This document shows, in pieces, positions 1 to 11,814 of a DNA stretch of 64,000 nt (positions are counted from its first letter, which is position 1; the number at the start of each line of letters is the position of its first letter). The notes below the pieces were generated by a model that was given only the letters and a program-made list of their open reading frames with translations, made no database searches and had not been told where the DNA came from. A program made the position numbers and the translations under genes. Source of the stretch: Gamarada debralockiae (lineage: Eukaryota > Ascomycota > Leotiomycetes > Helotiales > Hyphodiscaceae); NCBI GenBank assembly GCA_002803225.1, contig NXFV01001169.1:1-64000 (forward strand), read 5' to 3'.

Positions 1-159
1 CTATCGGGACAGGCAACAGGAATTAGTACAATCAAGCTGTAGATATAACAGAAGGGCTGAACTATGTAGGAAAGGATAGAGATTTTGAATTGAAGCTTAC
101 GAAGCCTATTTTGGACTAGCGCTATATGCACCTCAGTATTAGGGTTCTCATAACAATAC

Positions 160-444
160 ATGATCGCAATGGTAAACCTGGTTGTCATGCTCTACGCTAC
201 GAACCCCAAGGTAGTTCATGGCTTTGCGGCTGCCTCGGCCATCGCGGATATACCGCATTGGATGGCTTTCTTATATGTGCTGGGGTGGGACGGGATCAAG
301 CAGTGGAGGAGCTGGCACATGCCGCTCTGGTGCCAGTTACTCGTGCCAGTTCTGACGATGGTGTTCAAGTTGGGATATCTGAGTGGGGCTTTTGGAGAGG
401 ATAGGGTGCCAGGTGAGCGGCGGATAAGGCCAAAGCTGGGGTGA
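160..444 (+). CDS. C-terminal exon of an unidentified membrane protein (partial)
   Basis: I do not recognise this gene with certainty. The 94-residue reading frame has two hydrophobic stretches (about residues 3-45 and 55-75), separated by a Trp-rich segment (WDGIKQWRSWHMPLW), and ends in a basic tail. This looks like the end of a small fungal multi-pass membrane protein of the uncharacterised DUF type rather than chance coding. The first in-frame ATG lies just after a possible intron acceptor (TATTAG), so the frame is probably a last exon whose upstream exons lie outside the window or in its first 150 bases. It could also be a relic. Family assignment is a guess. Confidence 0.35.
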   Translation: MIAMVNLVVMLYATNPKVVHGFAAASAIADIPHWMAFLYVLGWDGIKQWRSWHMPLWCQLLVPVLTMVFKLGYLSGAFGEDRVPGERRIRPKLG

Positions 445-2341
445 GGAGAAAAGAGTTGTGAACAGATATATCACCTGATTAGATAACACAGGGGCCATAT
501 TTGACTCCTCTATTGATCCGAAGGGAACTGATTGAAGCAGAAAAAAGCTTGTTAGCTATATATTGTTAAATCATTAGCTGTAGGACCAGTTCATCAGCCG
601 ATCCATTGTCTCCACCGGTCATTGATAGTAACTTCTTCAAGGGTGTGTTTGACGGTTGTAGCAGTGACGAGGTCCTGTATGCACGTTAGACATCGCAACT
701 TCTAACTTATCCCGCAGCCTTATAACAAGATTCCCGTATAATACTCCACTTCCTACGGTCGTATGACTTCTAAAGTCGTGCGGGTTAATATCTCTTATTA
801 GTAATTGAAGACTGCGACTTACGCTAGATCCTCCGTTTCAGCTGCAGACTATAAGTAGCATTATTACAATAGTATCGATTTTGTTTCCAGAAAGACCTCT
901 TTCAACAAATTCACAACTCTTTATAAAATTAGTGCCTGCGATAAGTCTGCGCCAATGTCGGTCTGCGGTGATTTTGTAGTCCTTACCTGTTTCTTCTTGT
1001 ATATATATTGGAGTCGATGGTCCCAACCCACGTTAGCGGACTAGTAACTCTCCCGGTATGTTTCGAGGAATGCCTCAGCCACTTCTTGAGATTCGATTGG
1101 ACATTAGGATTATTCCAATCCTTTAGCTCAGTTGCAGGTTGGTCACTGCGAGTACGGTAGGACTTTCTCCACAGGTGTATTTGGTTCTTGGTCGCTGTTA
1201 CGGGTGGGTGCGTTTCGAACACCGAGGTCTTCGGACAGCTTTGCGAGAGTCGGAACTTTGCTAGCGTCGGGGAAGGCTCTTTAGAAGCTTTGGGGTTTAG
1301 ACTCATAGCGAAGGAATGTAAAGATGTAAGAAGTGAGAGCGTTTCTAAGTACTCGATGGATGTGAAGGCGGTGATATAAATACCAGGCTCTTGTGCTCAT
1401 CTAACCAGGAATGCGGGACAAGTTTACCTTGCAAGGTATTTTTATTCTTATGCACCTTTCAGCTGCACCAAGGTAATAATGAGTGTTGGGAAAACAATGT
1501 CTATCGACCCCTATAGCTCGTCCACAACCATGTATGACTCAAGTATGCATCTGCACCGTTATAGAGCGTTACGCGCGTTGCCATGAAACCTGGTCATGTG
1601 CAACTTTAAACTAAGCAGGAAAATCGTATTGGCTGTCTCACTTCAACCAAACAGTCAAGGATAAAGCTATCTTTGGACAGGAGCTGAGCAGAAAATGACT
1701 TTGGCTATTCTCTTTGACTCGGCTGCGGAGAGGCAGATTTGGCGCTGGTCTAACCAAGGGCCTTCAGGGGAGCTGCAATTTATAAAATGATTTGGGAGTA
1801 ACGGGCGACAGACCCGGTCAAACTCGGGGACAGGCGAAGATCGTCTCACCACTCACCAGACAAAAAAATGCCTCCATGGCCGATCACATACACGATCACC
1901 AACGATACCGCCTACGCCATAATGTATTGAAATGGAGGTGCCGTGGTCCGCCCACACTTCGGAGCATAGAGGCCTATACATCTTCTTGGCCGAGGTTATA
2001 GTACAAGTACAGGAAAACCCTTCGTCCCTTGCCGTCTTCTCCGGGCTTCTTGGCACAAGCTTACATCAACACCTTAGTACTTTACCATTACCGACCAAGC
2101 CTGCAATAACGCTTTTTTGGGTATAGCATTTCTAGTTTGTCTGATACCAGGTTCAATAGGAGCTGCTTCAATTCATCAGTTGCTATACATGGTGCTGCTT
2201 TTCATTGCCTAGGTGAAATGTGCTAGGAAATTCTAGTAATACCTTGTCTAGGTAATTTTGACTACGCTAAAGAGTGCCATTTCAATCGTATCCCTATCAA
2301 GAACTTCCATGTTCATTATATACCTCCTAACGGACGCCAGA
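445..2341. other. Gene-poor stretch, no supported gene
   Basis: No convincing gene. Two overlapping minus-strand frames (about 838-1306) read as uninterrupted but compositionally nondescript protein in two different frames. They could be a frameshifted relic but match nothing I know. The rest holds only short random frames. The distal part (about 2280-2341) is the 3' flank of the minus-strand gene that ends at 2342. Confidence 0.5.
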
Positions 2342-4834
2342 TCACCTTAACGTCTCATTCCCAGATCCATTCACTCTCTGGGGTCGAATAACCTGGAAGC
2401 CCCCGCTTTGTTTAGGCTCCTTTTCTTTCCAGCCCATCAGCCGCTCCCATACCCCTACGAAATAGAGTCCCATAGACGACCATGGTACAGGTGTCTGCAT
2501 CGAGTCGTTAGCTTCATCATCTCTAGCATCGGAGTGTTGGGGCCGGCCGTAGTATAGGTCTGCTTCTCTGAACGTGTAGTCAGACCAGCGCGGTGCGAGT
2601 GGTGCGAGCGAGACAGGTGGGGTTAGGCTAGGAGTTGATACGGGTACGCTGTTGCTAGAATTGTCGTCGGGAGTGGTTGAGATTGATCTTAGCGAGATTT
2701 CCGGCTCGGCGGTAGCTTTGGGCGACATCGCCATGCTCACCAGGCCGGACTCGGAGTTAGGTGACGTGGGGATCAACGGTGCTAGATTCGACAAGCCGCT
2801 AAAGTGTGATGAGGAGTCGCGCAACCGGCGCGGGCGGTAGTACTGCGGCATCGGGCGCACATTGAGAGATGAGGCTCCGTCGAGGGACAAGCTGCTGGGG
2901 CTACCGTTACTGCGCGCCGGGAAGGACACAACAGATAGGTTATCTGTTTCGTTGTCATATGGTCTTGGGGAGGAGAGATCGTTGATTGCGGTACTCCGCC
3001 TTCTAAGCTGGCTAATGCCGTAAATCTGAGATGTCGTAAGCAATGAAATTGGGCAAGAAATCACAAATTTAATAGAGGCGCAAAATGGGTGTGACATACC
3101 TCAGGCTCATCATTAGGACTCCAGTTGGTGCATGCCAGCCAACCTAGGCGGTAGAACGCTGGGATGAAGCACCCTAGAGCAAGAACGGCGGCGTGTAGTA
3201 GCAAGATAATGTAGCCTACAAGACTCCTCGTACTGGTACTTGCATTTAAAGTAGGCAAAAAAGCAGAATTAAGTACGACGGCCACGAGCCTTGTAACACA
3301 GGAGATAGTGAATATGGAGAAGAGTGATCGGAACGGTCGAAGCACCACGGCACTAACAAAGAGGAGCAGCTCTGACACCGCGAGAAGGGTAATCTGCGTC
3401 AAAGGAAAAATCTGGAGTCCACCTATGATAGCCCCGCGGGCAAAAGCCAAGGCGAAGAAGATTAGGACGAACGTGTCCCTAGTCTCGGGTCCGTGGTCTG
3501 AGCCAAGGCGGCGGTATCGCTTCGAGCCGCTGAGCACGAGTGTCCCTAGTTGGCGCGTTGGCACATTCCGGGCCATCCAGGCGAATGAAAAGAGTAGCAA
3601 AACAATCAGTAACGTCGCTAGTGCAAGGTGATATGAGGGGAGTAGGCTGTTATTAAGCTGATATGCCGATATGGCCACGACTGGCGTTACGAAGTAACTC
3701 AGGATAACCTTAAGAACGCTCCAGGTTATATGCTTGATTCGCGATTGCCGGATCGCGGACAAGTCGGACATCAAAGAGAATCCTATGCATGGCATGAACC
3801 GGTAGATCTGGACGAGTAGTGCCGTCCCTGCAGCAATGATAAGTACAAGAATTACCATGTTGAGCCAGATGTCCATCGTCATTGGCCCTCCCGTCACTTG
3901 GGCCATCAGTTCTAGGCCGCTCGAGCCTGTAAGAGTACCATTGATCTCGTATATACCATCCTTGACGCTAGGATATGTCTGCCCATGAGTGATAGGCCCG
4001 ATAGGATTGAACAGTGATGCCCAACTGCAGTAGCTCGCGACAGGTTGGTAGAATCCCGGGTAGTGGAGCGTAAGGCTGCCGGTCAGAAATATGAACTGGA
4101 GGTGCTGCAGGCAGTCTCCCACGCCAGGGAGGATTGCCTTCATTGGGGTAGGGGCTTCAGACTGAGATTCCTGTTCTGGGTTCGGAGTGGCCGAGGGAGC
4201 ATACAGTGTGGTAAGAACGGCGGAGATGAACACGAACAAGAAGATGGCCGGTGACACATATCGTAGGGCAGTTGATATGTCCTGGTGTAGCTGAGGCGTG
4301 ATCTCAGAAGATATACAGGCAATGGGATTGGATTTGTTCGGCCCCAAATAAAGGTCGGTCGAAAAGGTTCGCAGCGGGCCGACAATGTTGAGTTCTTGCC
4401 AGATGTTAAACTTGAGCTCGGGGTACTGGGGTAGTGGTCTGGCAATTTGTAAGCTACAGCGGGATTGCTTCATGGAAAGATCAGTACCTTTGAGAGGGAT
4501 CATTACCCGACGGTTGCAAGCACGTTCTATTTGCCAAGATACGGTACTCAGTGGACGAGCCAAGCATGTCAACGTCCAGGATGATATCGTTCGAGCCATC
4601 CGAGAGTGGTGTGCATGATGCCGTCCGTTGGGAGTCCACCTTCACTGTCATTCCAAGTCTTGTGAACAAGCCAGAGGACACAAGCTGCGCTTGTAAGCCG
4701 GTTGGTTTGAAGTCCCCGATGGGACTGCCTTCGCAGTATTTCCATTGCACGTACGCAGCGTCAGTAGAAAGAACGCATAGGCTGATAAGACTGAGGAGAA
4801 GAAGGCGTCTGGACTGAGAGCAGCCTACGCGCAT
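2342..4834 (-). CDS. TRP-like / flavin-carrier-type membrane protein (ML-like lumenal domain)
   Basis: Predicted exons on the minus strand are 4834-4488, 4438-3100 and 3025-2342, giving about 789 residues. The order of parts is a signal peptide (about residues 1-26, Leu-rich, ending near DAA), a Cys-containing lumenal domain of the ML-like/TRP_N type (about 27-190), 8-10 hydrophobic membrane segments (about 200-560, TRP family PF06011 style), and a long Ser/Pro-rich cytosolic tail. This is the layout of fungal FLC/Pkd2-like proteins, which act in the ER, vacuole or plasma membrane and are linked to FAD transport, calcium and cell-wall homeostasis. The second intron (3026-3099) has donor GTATGT and acceptor CTCAG and keeps phase 0. 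The first intron is short (49 nt, or 34 nt with another acceptor), so that junction is less certain. The family is confident; the substrate is not known. Confidence 0.8.
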
Positions 4835-5173
4835 TCTGAAGGAAGGATGTGCGGGCCTGGGCTATCTGAAGCTGATGCCAAGAGGGAACGAAGGTCTATT
4901 TCCGCGGATAGACTGACATTTCGTGAAGAGATACAGAGGGAAACAGAGGAGTTCGCGCGCGATAAACTCGAGAGGCGGGCAAAAAGGAAAATAGAGAGAA
5001 AGGGGTAGGGGAAAACGCGGAGACGAGTGATCGCATAGCATTCCCAGCGATCAAGTCCCGAGAGCGCAACTCTCTCGTACCTGTAGATCGATCCAGGGAC
5101 TGCCCGGGCAATGCCGCATGGGCGAACTGGGGTAGAGGCTGAAACGAATATGATATGTACGCAGTATACACTT

Positions 5174-5223
5174 GTAAAAAAAAAAAAAAATTTATTTTTT
5201 TATTATATATATATATATATATT
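5174..5223. repeat. Poly(A)/(T) and (AT)n low-complexity tract
   Basis: A run of about 15 A is followed by T-rich sequence and about 10 AT dinucleotides. It lies some 340 bases upstream of the TRP-like gene start, beyond its likely 5' UTR. This is simple microsatellite DNA. Confidence 0.9.
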
Positions 5224-7630
5224 GGATCAAGCTCGCGTCACATAGTCGGACTTCGAATGAGTTCATGGCATCTGAATACAGACTCGTGTGTTGGGAGTAC
5301 TGACTAAAATTTAGGACCTGAGTAATTCAGAGAAGCCCCTGAGTTATCTGTGAAGATGGGCATGATCATTCTTAAAGCTGTACGTAATGGCGCGCATTCT
5401 ACAGTACTACTGGTGGAGTAGAGGCTGGGGGTCCCCTGGTACGGATCCGAGCACCCGAAGTTTAACCCATCGGGATGTCTACCGGTAGAAATACTTCTAC
5501 TTGAGTACTACGGAGTTGCCGGGAGTAAGTTTATTATTGTTACCGCCTTGTCAGTGGTAGGCCAGAATAGGTGTTCTGCCAAACTCTTCTTGTGAGCAAA
5601 ATAAAAGAATATTTATTATTTGCTGCTATAAATACAATCCTTTCGTAAACCTCCCATCTTACAGCTATCAGAACTTCCATTTGCTCTTCCATATCTTCAA
5701 TTAAGTCTGCAAAATACCGGCTATTCCGGAGGCCCTGAGGTGGGTCGGGTCACAAACGTGGGAAGACGAGTGTTAGCGCATTGCGGAGGCACGTGAAGAA
5801 TCGCAAGGCTAATCACATGACAGGTATTGTTCTGCTTGCAGTGCGTCAAAGTATATAGTTTCATCTCTGGCCAAGCGTTGCCGTTGACCCAATTTTGCTG
5901 GCTTATCACATTGCGTGGCTTTGCAGATTCAAAGTTGAGCATCCGATGATTCCTTTGCCAAGGCAGCATCAAAATACGACAGCCAACGATCTTTAGGAAA
6001 TTGAAGACTTCTTTGCTTCCTTTACTATGGTTGCTCGTTGTTCTTTTGTCTGTTACAGTTCCGTCCGTTCTCTTTAACTCCTTCCCACGCCTTTTTCTCG
6101 CTTGCAGGCAAGGACAAATCCATGTCGATACATTTTAGACTTCCACTGACAAGTCTCTTGGACGAGTTTCGTGTTGCGAATTCCATGAGTTGCATATCAT
6201 GAACACCAGCTGGAAAATGGCGGAACAGTGCGATTCGCGTATAACAGCAAGGTGAAAGCGAGCCTTGCGGTAGCACACGAGCGTGCCCTAATCTGATCGC
6301 AACTCCTAGACCAGTATATACTCTTCCTCTAGACTCTTAAATTCAAACTTTATTATCGTCTCAAGCTAGGTTGCTCTGAGCTCGATGAGGAAGCACACAT
6401 GTCGAGAAGTCTGCCAAAGTGAAACTGCCCACTCCCCTCAAGATGAGTGCACTGGGTAATCATGCTCATACATTTTAATAGAGTGGGTCAATTCCTATCG
6501 ACAATATTGGTACTATCTCCCCCTACACCATCATCGAATCCGGTTGCGAGAGAATCAAACCTGGCCGTAAAGATCCGGACAAATTATTGGGTAAAGAGTG
6601 CCGAGCAGAGAGCTGGTTTGGTTCTCGTTTTGCGTAATTTGTAATTCAACCCACTGGGTGCAATTCCAGCCTGCCACCCTACCCTTCGATTCCCTCACCC
6701 TAGCCTCCAATTTTGAAACTTTGGAGCTCCCTTTCGTAGACTGAGTTGATCGATGTGAGACACGTAAACGGTACAGGGAGAAAAGAACGGCAATCCAGTT
6801 GATTGTAACTTGCTTCATGGTTCATCGGGGTTCAATTTAAACGACTGCAACCAGGCTGAGTGGGAATTTTATTTATCTGACTACGCTATACTGTCTCTGC
6901 AAAGCTGCCCCTCTAATAATTCATCTGCTTGTAGAGCAGAAAGGCCCGCAGCTACCCACTGAATTAGCACCAATACCGTAAGTTCAACAGTAACGATACG
7001 GGCGGCCGATCCCTGCGGCAACTCGCATTAAATCTTCTTTAGGGGACGACCTTCAACTACCAGGACACCAAGTCCAGATATACGGGAACATATATCTTCA
7101 ATTGTCAATTCTTTTAAAAGGAGTAACTTTCTGCAATTCTGACGACTCTGGTCGACAATCTTGCCTTCAACACCTCAACAGTCTATTGAAAGTTCAATGT
7201 GCTCCCTCACTATCCCCTCTCCTGACTGTATCCAGCGGTTTTTCTCCTCGTAGCCTCCCTCGCCGCTTCCACAACCCCCAAACCAGTCAAAAGAACCACC
7301 ACTTCCCACTTCCCAAGCTTCAATCCCCTGCCTCGCTCTAACTCTTCCCTCTCAAAAGAACATTCCCCGCCCTTCTTCATCTTCTCCTTCCTCCTCTCTC
7401 GCTTATAAAACGCTAATAATGTCTCTCCCTTACCATTGACTCCTTTCTCCTGCAACTCAATGTCCGGTCTCTTTCCATAGTCTCCCGCCCCCGAGAGTCG
7501 TCCACATATAGCTCTTCCCCTTATACTCAAATTGTACAGTATACGTTCTGGCTTTTGCATGGGAGACTAGCTGCAAGGGAGGAAGAGAGTACACAGATCA
7601 GGACATAGCCATCTAGCATTTCTCTTCCAG
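5224..7630. other. Gene-poor intergenic DNA
   Basis: About 2.4 kb without a credible gene. Frames of 60-116 codons occur on both strands but have no recognisable motif, no consistent splice sites and skewed composition (CT-rich between about 7200 and 7550). No RNA gene was recognised. Confidence 0.5.
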
Positions 7631-7687
7631 GATGCCAGAGATAGCTCACCAACTCCCAAAGGTCGCAGACCACCGAAACCATCCATC

Positions 7688-9385
7688 TTGGATGAATTCG
7701 AGGAGAATTTACGTCAGCGAGAGGGTATCGCCGAGTCATCGAAGGATGTATCCGCGAGCGCAAAGGATACCGCACCACGTTCAGGAAGCAAGGAACCTGA
7801 AGAAGATGAGCTACTAGAAGGATCCCTCAGCCAGAAGGAACCCCACCACCAGCAGACCCCCCAATGCCGCAGTTGTCTATGCTCGATCGATTGAAGGCGA
7901 CCATCAACAATGCGAACCCCACGGACATGTATGCTTACTACGGAAAGTATTCTACAATGCTGGGTGTTGTGAACAAATACAACAAATCTCCTGTCCATCT
8001 AAAAAAGCTTCTCGATAAGCCACACATCGACGCAGGTTGGGCTGCAATTGAAATGAACGTCCTAGTCAGCGAGTGGGAAGCAGAGTTGGAGGCTGCTATG
8101 AAGCAAGAGGCATTTATGTACAAAGCCGGCTCCGCAGTTGATACCGAACGCATGAGACAACTGGAAGAGTTGGTCGATAATCCTATGTACCAGCCGATGG
8201 ATTTCGCAAAGCGTTGCGATGGGCTGGGTATTTCCGATCGTCATGCTCCACAGTTTGAATCTATGCCCCGCAATATGGTCTCTAATATGAAATAGCAAAT
8301 CCTGGGCTACGAACAACAAAAGTACGAGTACGAACAATGGTTGGAGGACGGAGAGCCTGTTGACGAAAACGGATCCATCCCAACCCTTCCTGAAGTCAAG
8401 CCAATCTTGTTGATTGTGCCTCCCGAGCTAATCAGCCAGTGGGTCGCGGAGATCCGACACTTCAGCCCAAAGTTCAAGGTGAAGACATACTACGATGATA
8501 TGCGAGAGTTTCTTCAACTAAAGAAATCCGATTCTTTCTTCGATGGAAGCGAAGCCAACTTAGGCACTATCATAATTACAGTGCATGGACATAAGTCTGA
8601 ACGTAAGCGAGAATTACACCCAAACTTAGGGTGTTTACTTAATAAATTAAGACCCCGAGCTCAGAGCTCGTCGACAGGGCTGAGTTTCAGGGGGTTAAAA
8701 TAGATTTACAGCAAAAGCATTTTTACCGATTTAGATTTTACGAATTTATATGATTTTTGCTGGTAAATTTGTGATTTTACGAGTAGTTCTAAGAAAAATT
8801 AATTTTACAGCAAAATACGCGAGAAAACCAGCCTTTTATAACTGTACCCATGCAAACCTGTGTCTGTGCCACGCAAATTATATTTTTTAAACCTCTCCTT
8901 TTAACCAAGAGTAAGTTGAATTAAATTATTAACTTTGAAGTCGAAAGTATTTAAAGATAGTTGTGGTTATAAAGTTATAGGGTATGCTAAAGTGGGAATT
9001 TTCGCCATTTTTGGAGGGGTTTTTGCCACATACTGTTACGTGTATCCATACTTTCCAAAGCCGCCATGGACCAGCTGAGCAGAGCAGATGGCGCACAAAG
9101 AATTCCGACTTGTCCAAAGAGGACTGCGACGCTATCCTTTTTGAGCTTGATGACGATTGGGAACATAATCTCCAAGATCGCTTTTCCGTGGTGGTCATCG
9201 ACGAAGCCCACATCCTAAAGAACCCCGACACTGCTCGTCATGCCACCATAACCTGGTTGAATGCGGACTTCATGCTTCTCTTGAATCGGGTAGATGATTG
9301 GTTGGGATACGCGAAATTTCTTGAAGAACCCGACTCCCTATGGAATGAGAAGCAGCTCAAGGAGTGGGGCTATGATACTTGGTAG
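7688..9385 (+). pseudogene. Degenerate SNF2-family helicase gene, 5' part
   Basis: Pieces of an SNF2/Rad5-like DNA translocase can be read in order but not in one frame. An acidic N-terminal region (7688-7860) shifts frame at a run of C near 7860. A helical stretch (7864-8295) ends in TAG, then reading continues (8296-8590) through ILLIVPPELISQW, typical of helicase motif Ia in this family. After a roughly 450-base AT-rich insert, reading resumes with QSRHGP and the DEAH-type motif VVVIDEAHILKNP (about 9186-9225). The Walker A (GxGKT) segment and the TATP motif are missing. The reading breaks at 9386, where a Tc1/mariner element sits. With Walker A lost, stops and frameshifts, this is a dead gene. 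Family identity is confident from the motif order; the exact subfamily is not. Confidence 0.75.
8588..9045. mobile_element. AT-rich insertion inside the helicase pseudogene (possible MITE)
   Basis: The helicase reading stops after a GTIIIT segment near 8585 and resumes at about 9045. The DNA between is strikingly AT-rich (TTTTAC/TTTTGCTG-like words) and has no coding potential. The edges carry loosely similar sequence (ATGGACATAAGT on the left, ATGGATACACGT on the reverse complement of the right), which may be decayed inverted repeats. No clear target duplication was found. The insertion is well supported by the split reading; the element type is inferred. Confidence 0.4.
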
Positions 9386-10671
9386 TAGGGATGAATAAGT
9401 GCACCCCTGAGGGTAAGGGTGGTTCTAGTAGGTTCGATTTGACAGGGGGCCTCCTACCAACCAATTTAATTACCTTATTCGCTGCTTTTACTCTCCATCT
9501 CTACTCCTTCAACTTCTTCAATATGTTTACCTCTAAGTACGAGATTCCTACGCCAAAAACACCTACCAAAAACACTACAAGAGACGTCCGCCTTCGCGCG
9601 CAAACCTTATTTTTTGACGCTGGCTGGTCAAAACCAGATATTGCCCTACAACTTAACCTTACGCTCGACCAAGTCAAATATGCTCTCCGTCACCGCGTCA
9701 CACCTCAAAAACAACGCTTTGGACGTCGTCCTTTACTTGGGCCAGCTAAGAGAAAGCAATTAATCGAGTGGGTTTGCGCAAACAAGAAGAATCGTCGCAC
9801 ACTATAGGACCAGATCCCTCAAATCTTTGGCTGGGATTATAAGGTATATGCGATTGCTATAGCGTTTAAAAAGGAGAGCTTTTCTAGATACTCAGCTCTT
9901 CAAAAACCTAAGCTAACTGAAGAACAAGCCAAGATCCGATTACAATGGGCACACGATCACTTAAATTGGACCGACGAGCAATGGTTTTGGATCTTTTGGA
10001 CCGATAAAACGTGGGTAAAGCCTAGAAGACACAAGAAGATTAAAGTAACAAGGAGGAGAGGTGAGGCTTTACACCCTAATTGTATAGAGCCTAAGGTACG
10101 AAAGAGAATTGGGTAAATGTTTTGGGCGGGGATTTCAGGCTTTGGCAAAGGACCATGTATATTTTGGGAGAAGGATTGGGGGACAATCACCTCACAGAGC
10201 TATTGTGAGCATGTGGTACCTATTATGGTAGAGTATGTGAGCCAAACTGGGCTAATTCCTATGTAGGATAATGCTTCAGGACATGCTGCTCAAGCTACTC
10301 TAGCTTTTATGAGAGAGAAAGGCTTGGTTCCTATCTTTTGGCCAGCCAACTCTCCAGATTTAAATCCAATTGAGACGTTATAGGATAAGATCAAGGATTA
10401 TATCCAAGAGAGGTACCCTGAGATTCATAGGTCTTATCATAAGCTTAGAGCAGCTGTGATTGAAGCTTGGAACTCAATTACAGATGAGGAGGTTAGGGAT
10501 TTAATAAGGTCGATGCATGAGAGATGCCAGGCTGTGATTGACGCTGATGGATGGCATATAAATTATTAGGGGATATGTAGAATCGAGCATTTTCAAGCAT
10601 AAAGCGGCCATCGCACGTGAGGTGTGGCGGGGGTGGCAATAATACCCTCAGGGATGTACTTATTTATCCTA
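9386..10671 (+). mobile_element. Tc1/mariner-type DNA transposon, inactivated
   Basis: The element is bounded by TA dinucleotides and imperfect terminal inverted repeats of about 29 bases. The left end reads TAGGGATGAATAAGTGCA and the right end, reversed, reads TAGGATAAATAAGTACA; both then continue CCCTGAGGGTA. It encodes a single DDE transposase of the Tc1/mariner superfamily and lies within the SNF2 helicase pseudogene, whose reading resumes just beyond the right end (YDPRSDPAS). TA target-site duplication is as expected for this superfamily. Confidence 0.85.
9523..10569 (+). pseudogene. Tc1/mariner transposase (DD34E) with four in-frame stops
   Basis: The reading frame from ATG 9523 to TAG 10569 is 348 codons. 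It stays in one frame throughout but has internal stops at 9805 (TAG), 10114 (TAA), 10264 (TAG) and 10381 (TAG). An N-terminal helix-turn-helix region (AGWSKPDIALQLNL, about residues 30-45) would bind the inverted repeats. The catalytic domain has FWTDKTW for the first Asp, DNASGH for the second Asp and SPDLNPIE for the Glu, with 34 residues between the last two. Family members are usually 330-360 residues, so the length is normal. Having only nonsense changes and no indels is consistent with C-to-T or G-to-A mutation of the RIP type: at least one stop replaces an expected CAG before DNASGH. Confidence 0.85.
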
Positions 10672-10900
10672 CGACCAAAGTATGACCCTAGATCCGACCC
10701 AGCATCCATCTGCAGGCGTCTGAGCGAAGGTATTAGGTGGTGAGTGGGATGGGATGCGAGTTCCCTGTTGGCCTTGATATTGTGGCGCCGCAGAATGCTT
10801 CTAGAAGGTCATCGAACATCGGATCCCTGATGACTTCCGGCAAGACACATCAAAGGCAATCGCACGAGGCCAGGCTGTCGTGTGACAATCGCAAGACACT
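10672..10900 (+). pseudogene. Degenerate SNF2-family helicase gene, 3' remnant
   Basis: Directly after the transposon, YDPRSDPASICRRLSE continues the helicase reading that broke at 9385. Further on, in another frame, an Arg-rich piece (ILWRRRMLLEGHRTSDP) resembles the LRR-type segment just before the C-terminal helicase domain of SNF2 proteins. No helicase C domain (DEAD/H C-terminal lobe) could be read beyond this. The remnant fades into noncoding sequence before 11.2 kb. Confidence 0.5.
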
Positions 10901-11814
10901 TCGTGGTGACTCCCTCTTTTTGGGCATATCGCCCGGTGCAGGCGTTTTCACTCGTGCGCAAGGGTCCACGCTTTTGTTGGCGGGGCAGCTAAGGAGATCC
11001 GCTTCTGATCGTGATAATAATAATAATGATTGTGCCTCGGAAGACACAGCAATAGTAGCTGCTTTAGACGAAATGTGTCGAGAAGCCTCTTTTGTTGCAA
11101 TAATAATCAAAGAAGGCGAGGCTACACATACAAAAAATTCACGAAAAGTCGCAGAGAGCAAACGGTATCTCGAGGACGAGTGTCTCGAAGGAATAACGAT
11201 CGAGTTGGCTAACGAGGTACGGAGATGCGAACAGGGCAGGTGATTACTATCCCTCCCCACCCAAATAAACTGTAACTCCCTGTTCTGACAGGGAATCTGT
11301 GGGTATCAATCCAGGGTGTCTAGCAAATAGAAATCGGTGGCTGATAGGCCCTGTGAAAGTACGAACACCTCCGACCTGCTGCACAGAGCACATTTTGTCC
11401 CGAGCTTTGAGGCTGACAGGGGCTTTGACCACTCAGAATAAGTCCCTTACAGTTCCAACCCACACGCAGGGATTTACAGGTTTATTTAGGGGGAGGGTAG
11501 TGTCAGAGGGCTAGGAAGGGACGGGATGGAGGATTCTGAACTGGACTAGTGTCGCCAGCCACACAGCAGCTACCCCACGCTAACGGGACCCTCAAAGCGG
11601 GTGGCATTCCCGGTGCTTACGCCACCGGCAGGCTTGCCTGTCTAGGCTAAGGCTGATCTTTTCGCCTTCCAGCTCCAGCTCCAGCACTTGACTCTATCAT
11701 CAAGAACTTTCACCTCGTTTATTATCCATTTCCTCGTTCTCCTTGGAGAGCCGCCTACTGTTATTCACGAGGCATCCCTTTGGACTTCCCGCGATCCAGG
11801 AATTTAGAGCAACA
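10901..11814. other. Helicase debris and upstream region of the bHLH gene
   Basis: The long plus-strand frame through 11243 is not protein-like and matches no family. From about 11500 the sequence becomes CT-rich, as in fungal promoters and 5' UTRs, leading to the ATG at 11815. Confidence 0.5.

Noticed and set aside
983..1306. Minus-strand 107-codon frame, with an overlapping frame 838-1026, as a gene
   Set aside because: No motif, no splice support for joining the two frames, and ordinary composition.
6900..6990. tRNA-like words near 6925
   Set aside because: No A box plus B box at the right spacing and no cloverleaf could be drawn.
10737..11243. 168-codon plus-strand frame as a gene
   Set aside because: It overlaps the helicase remnant in a different frame, shows no domain, and opens right after the transposon.
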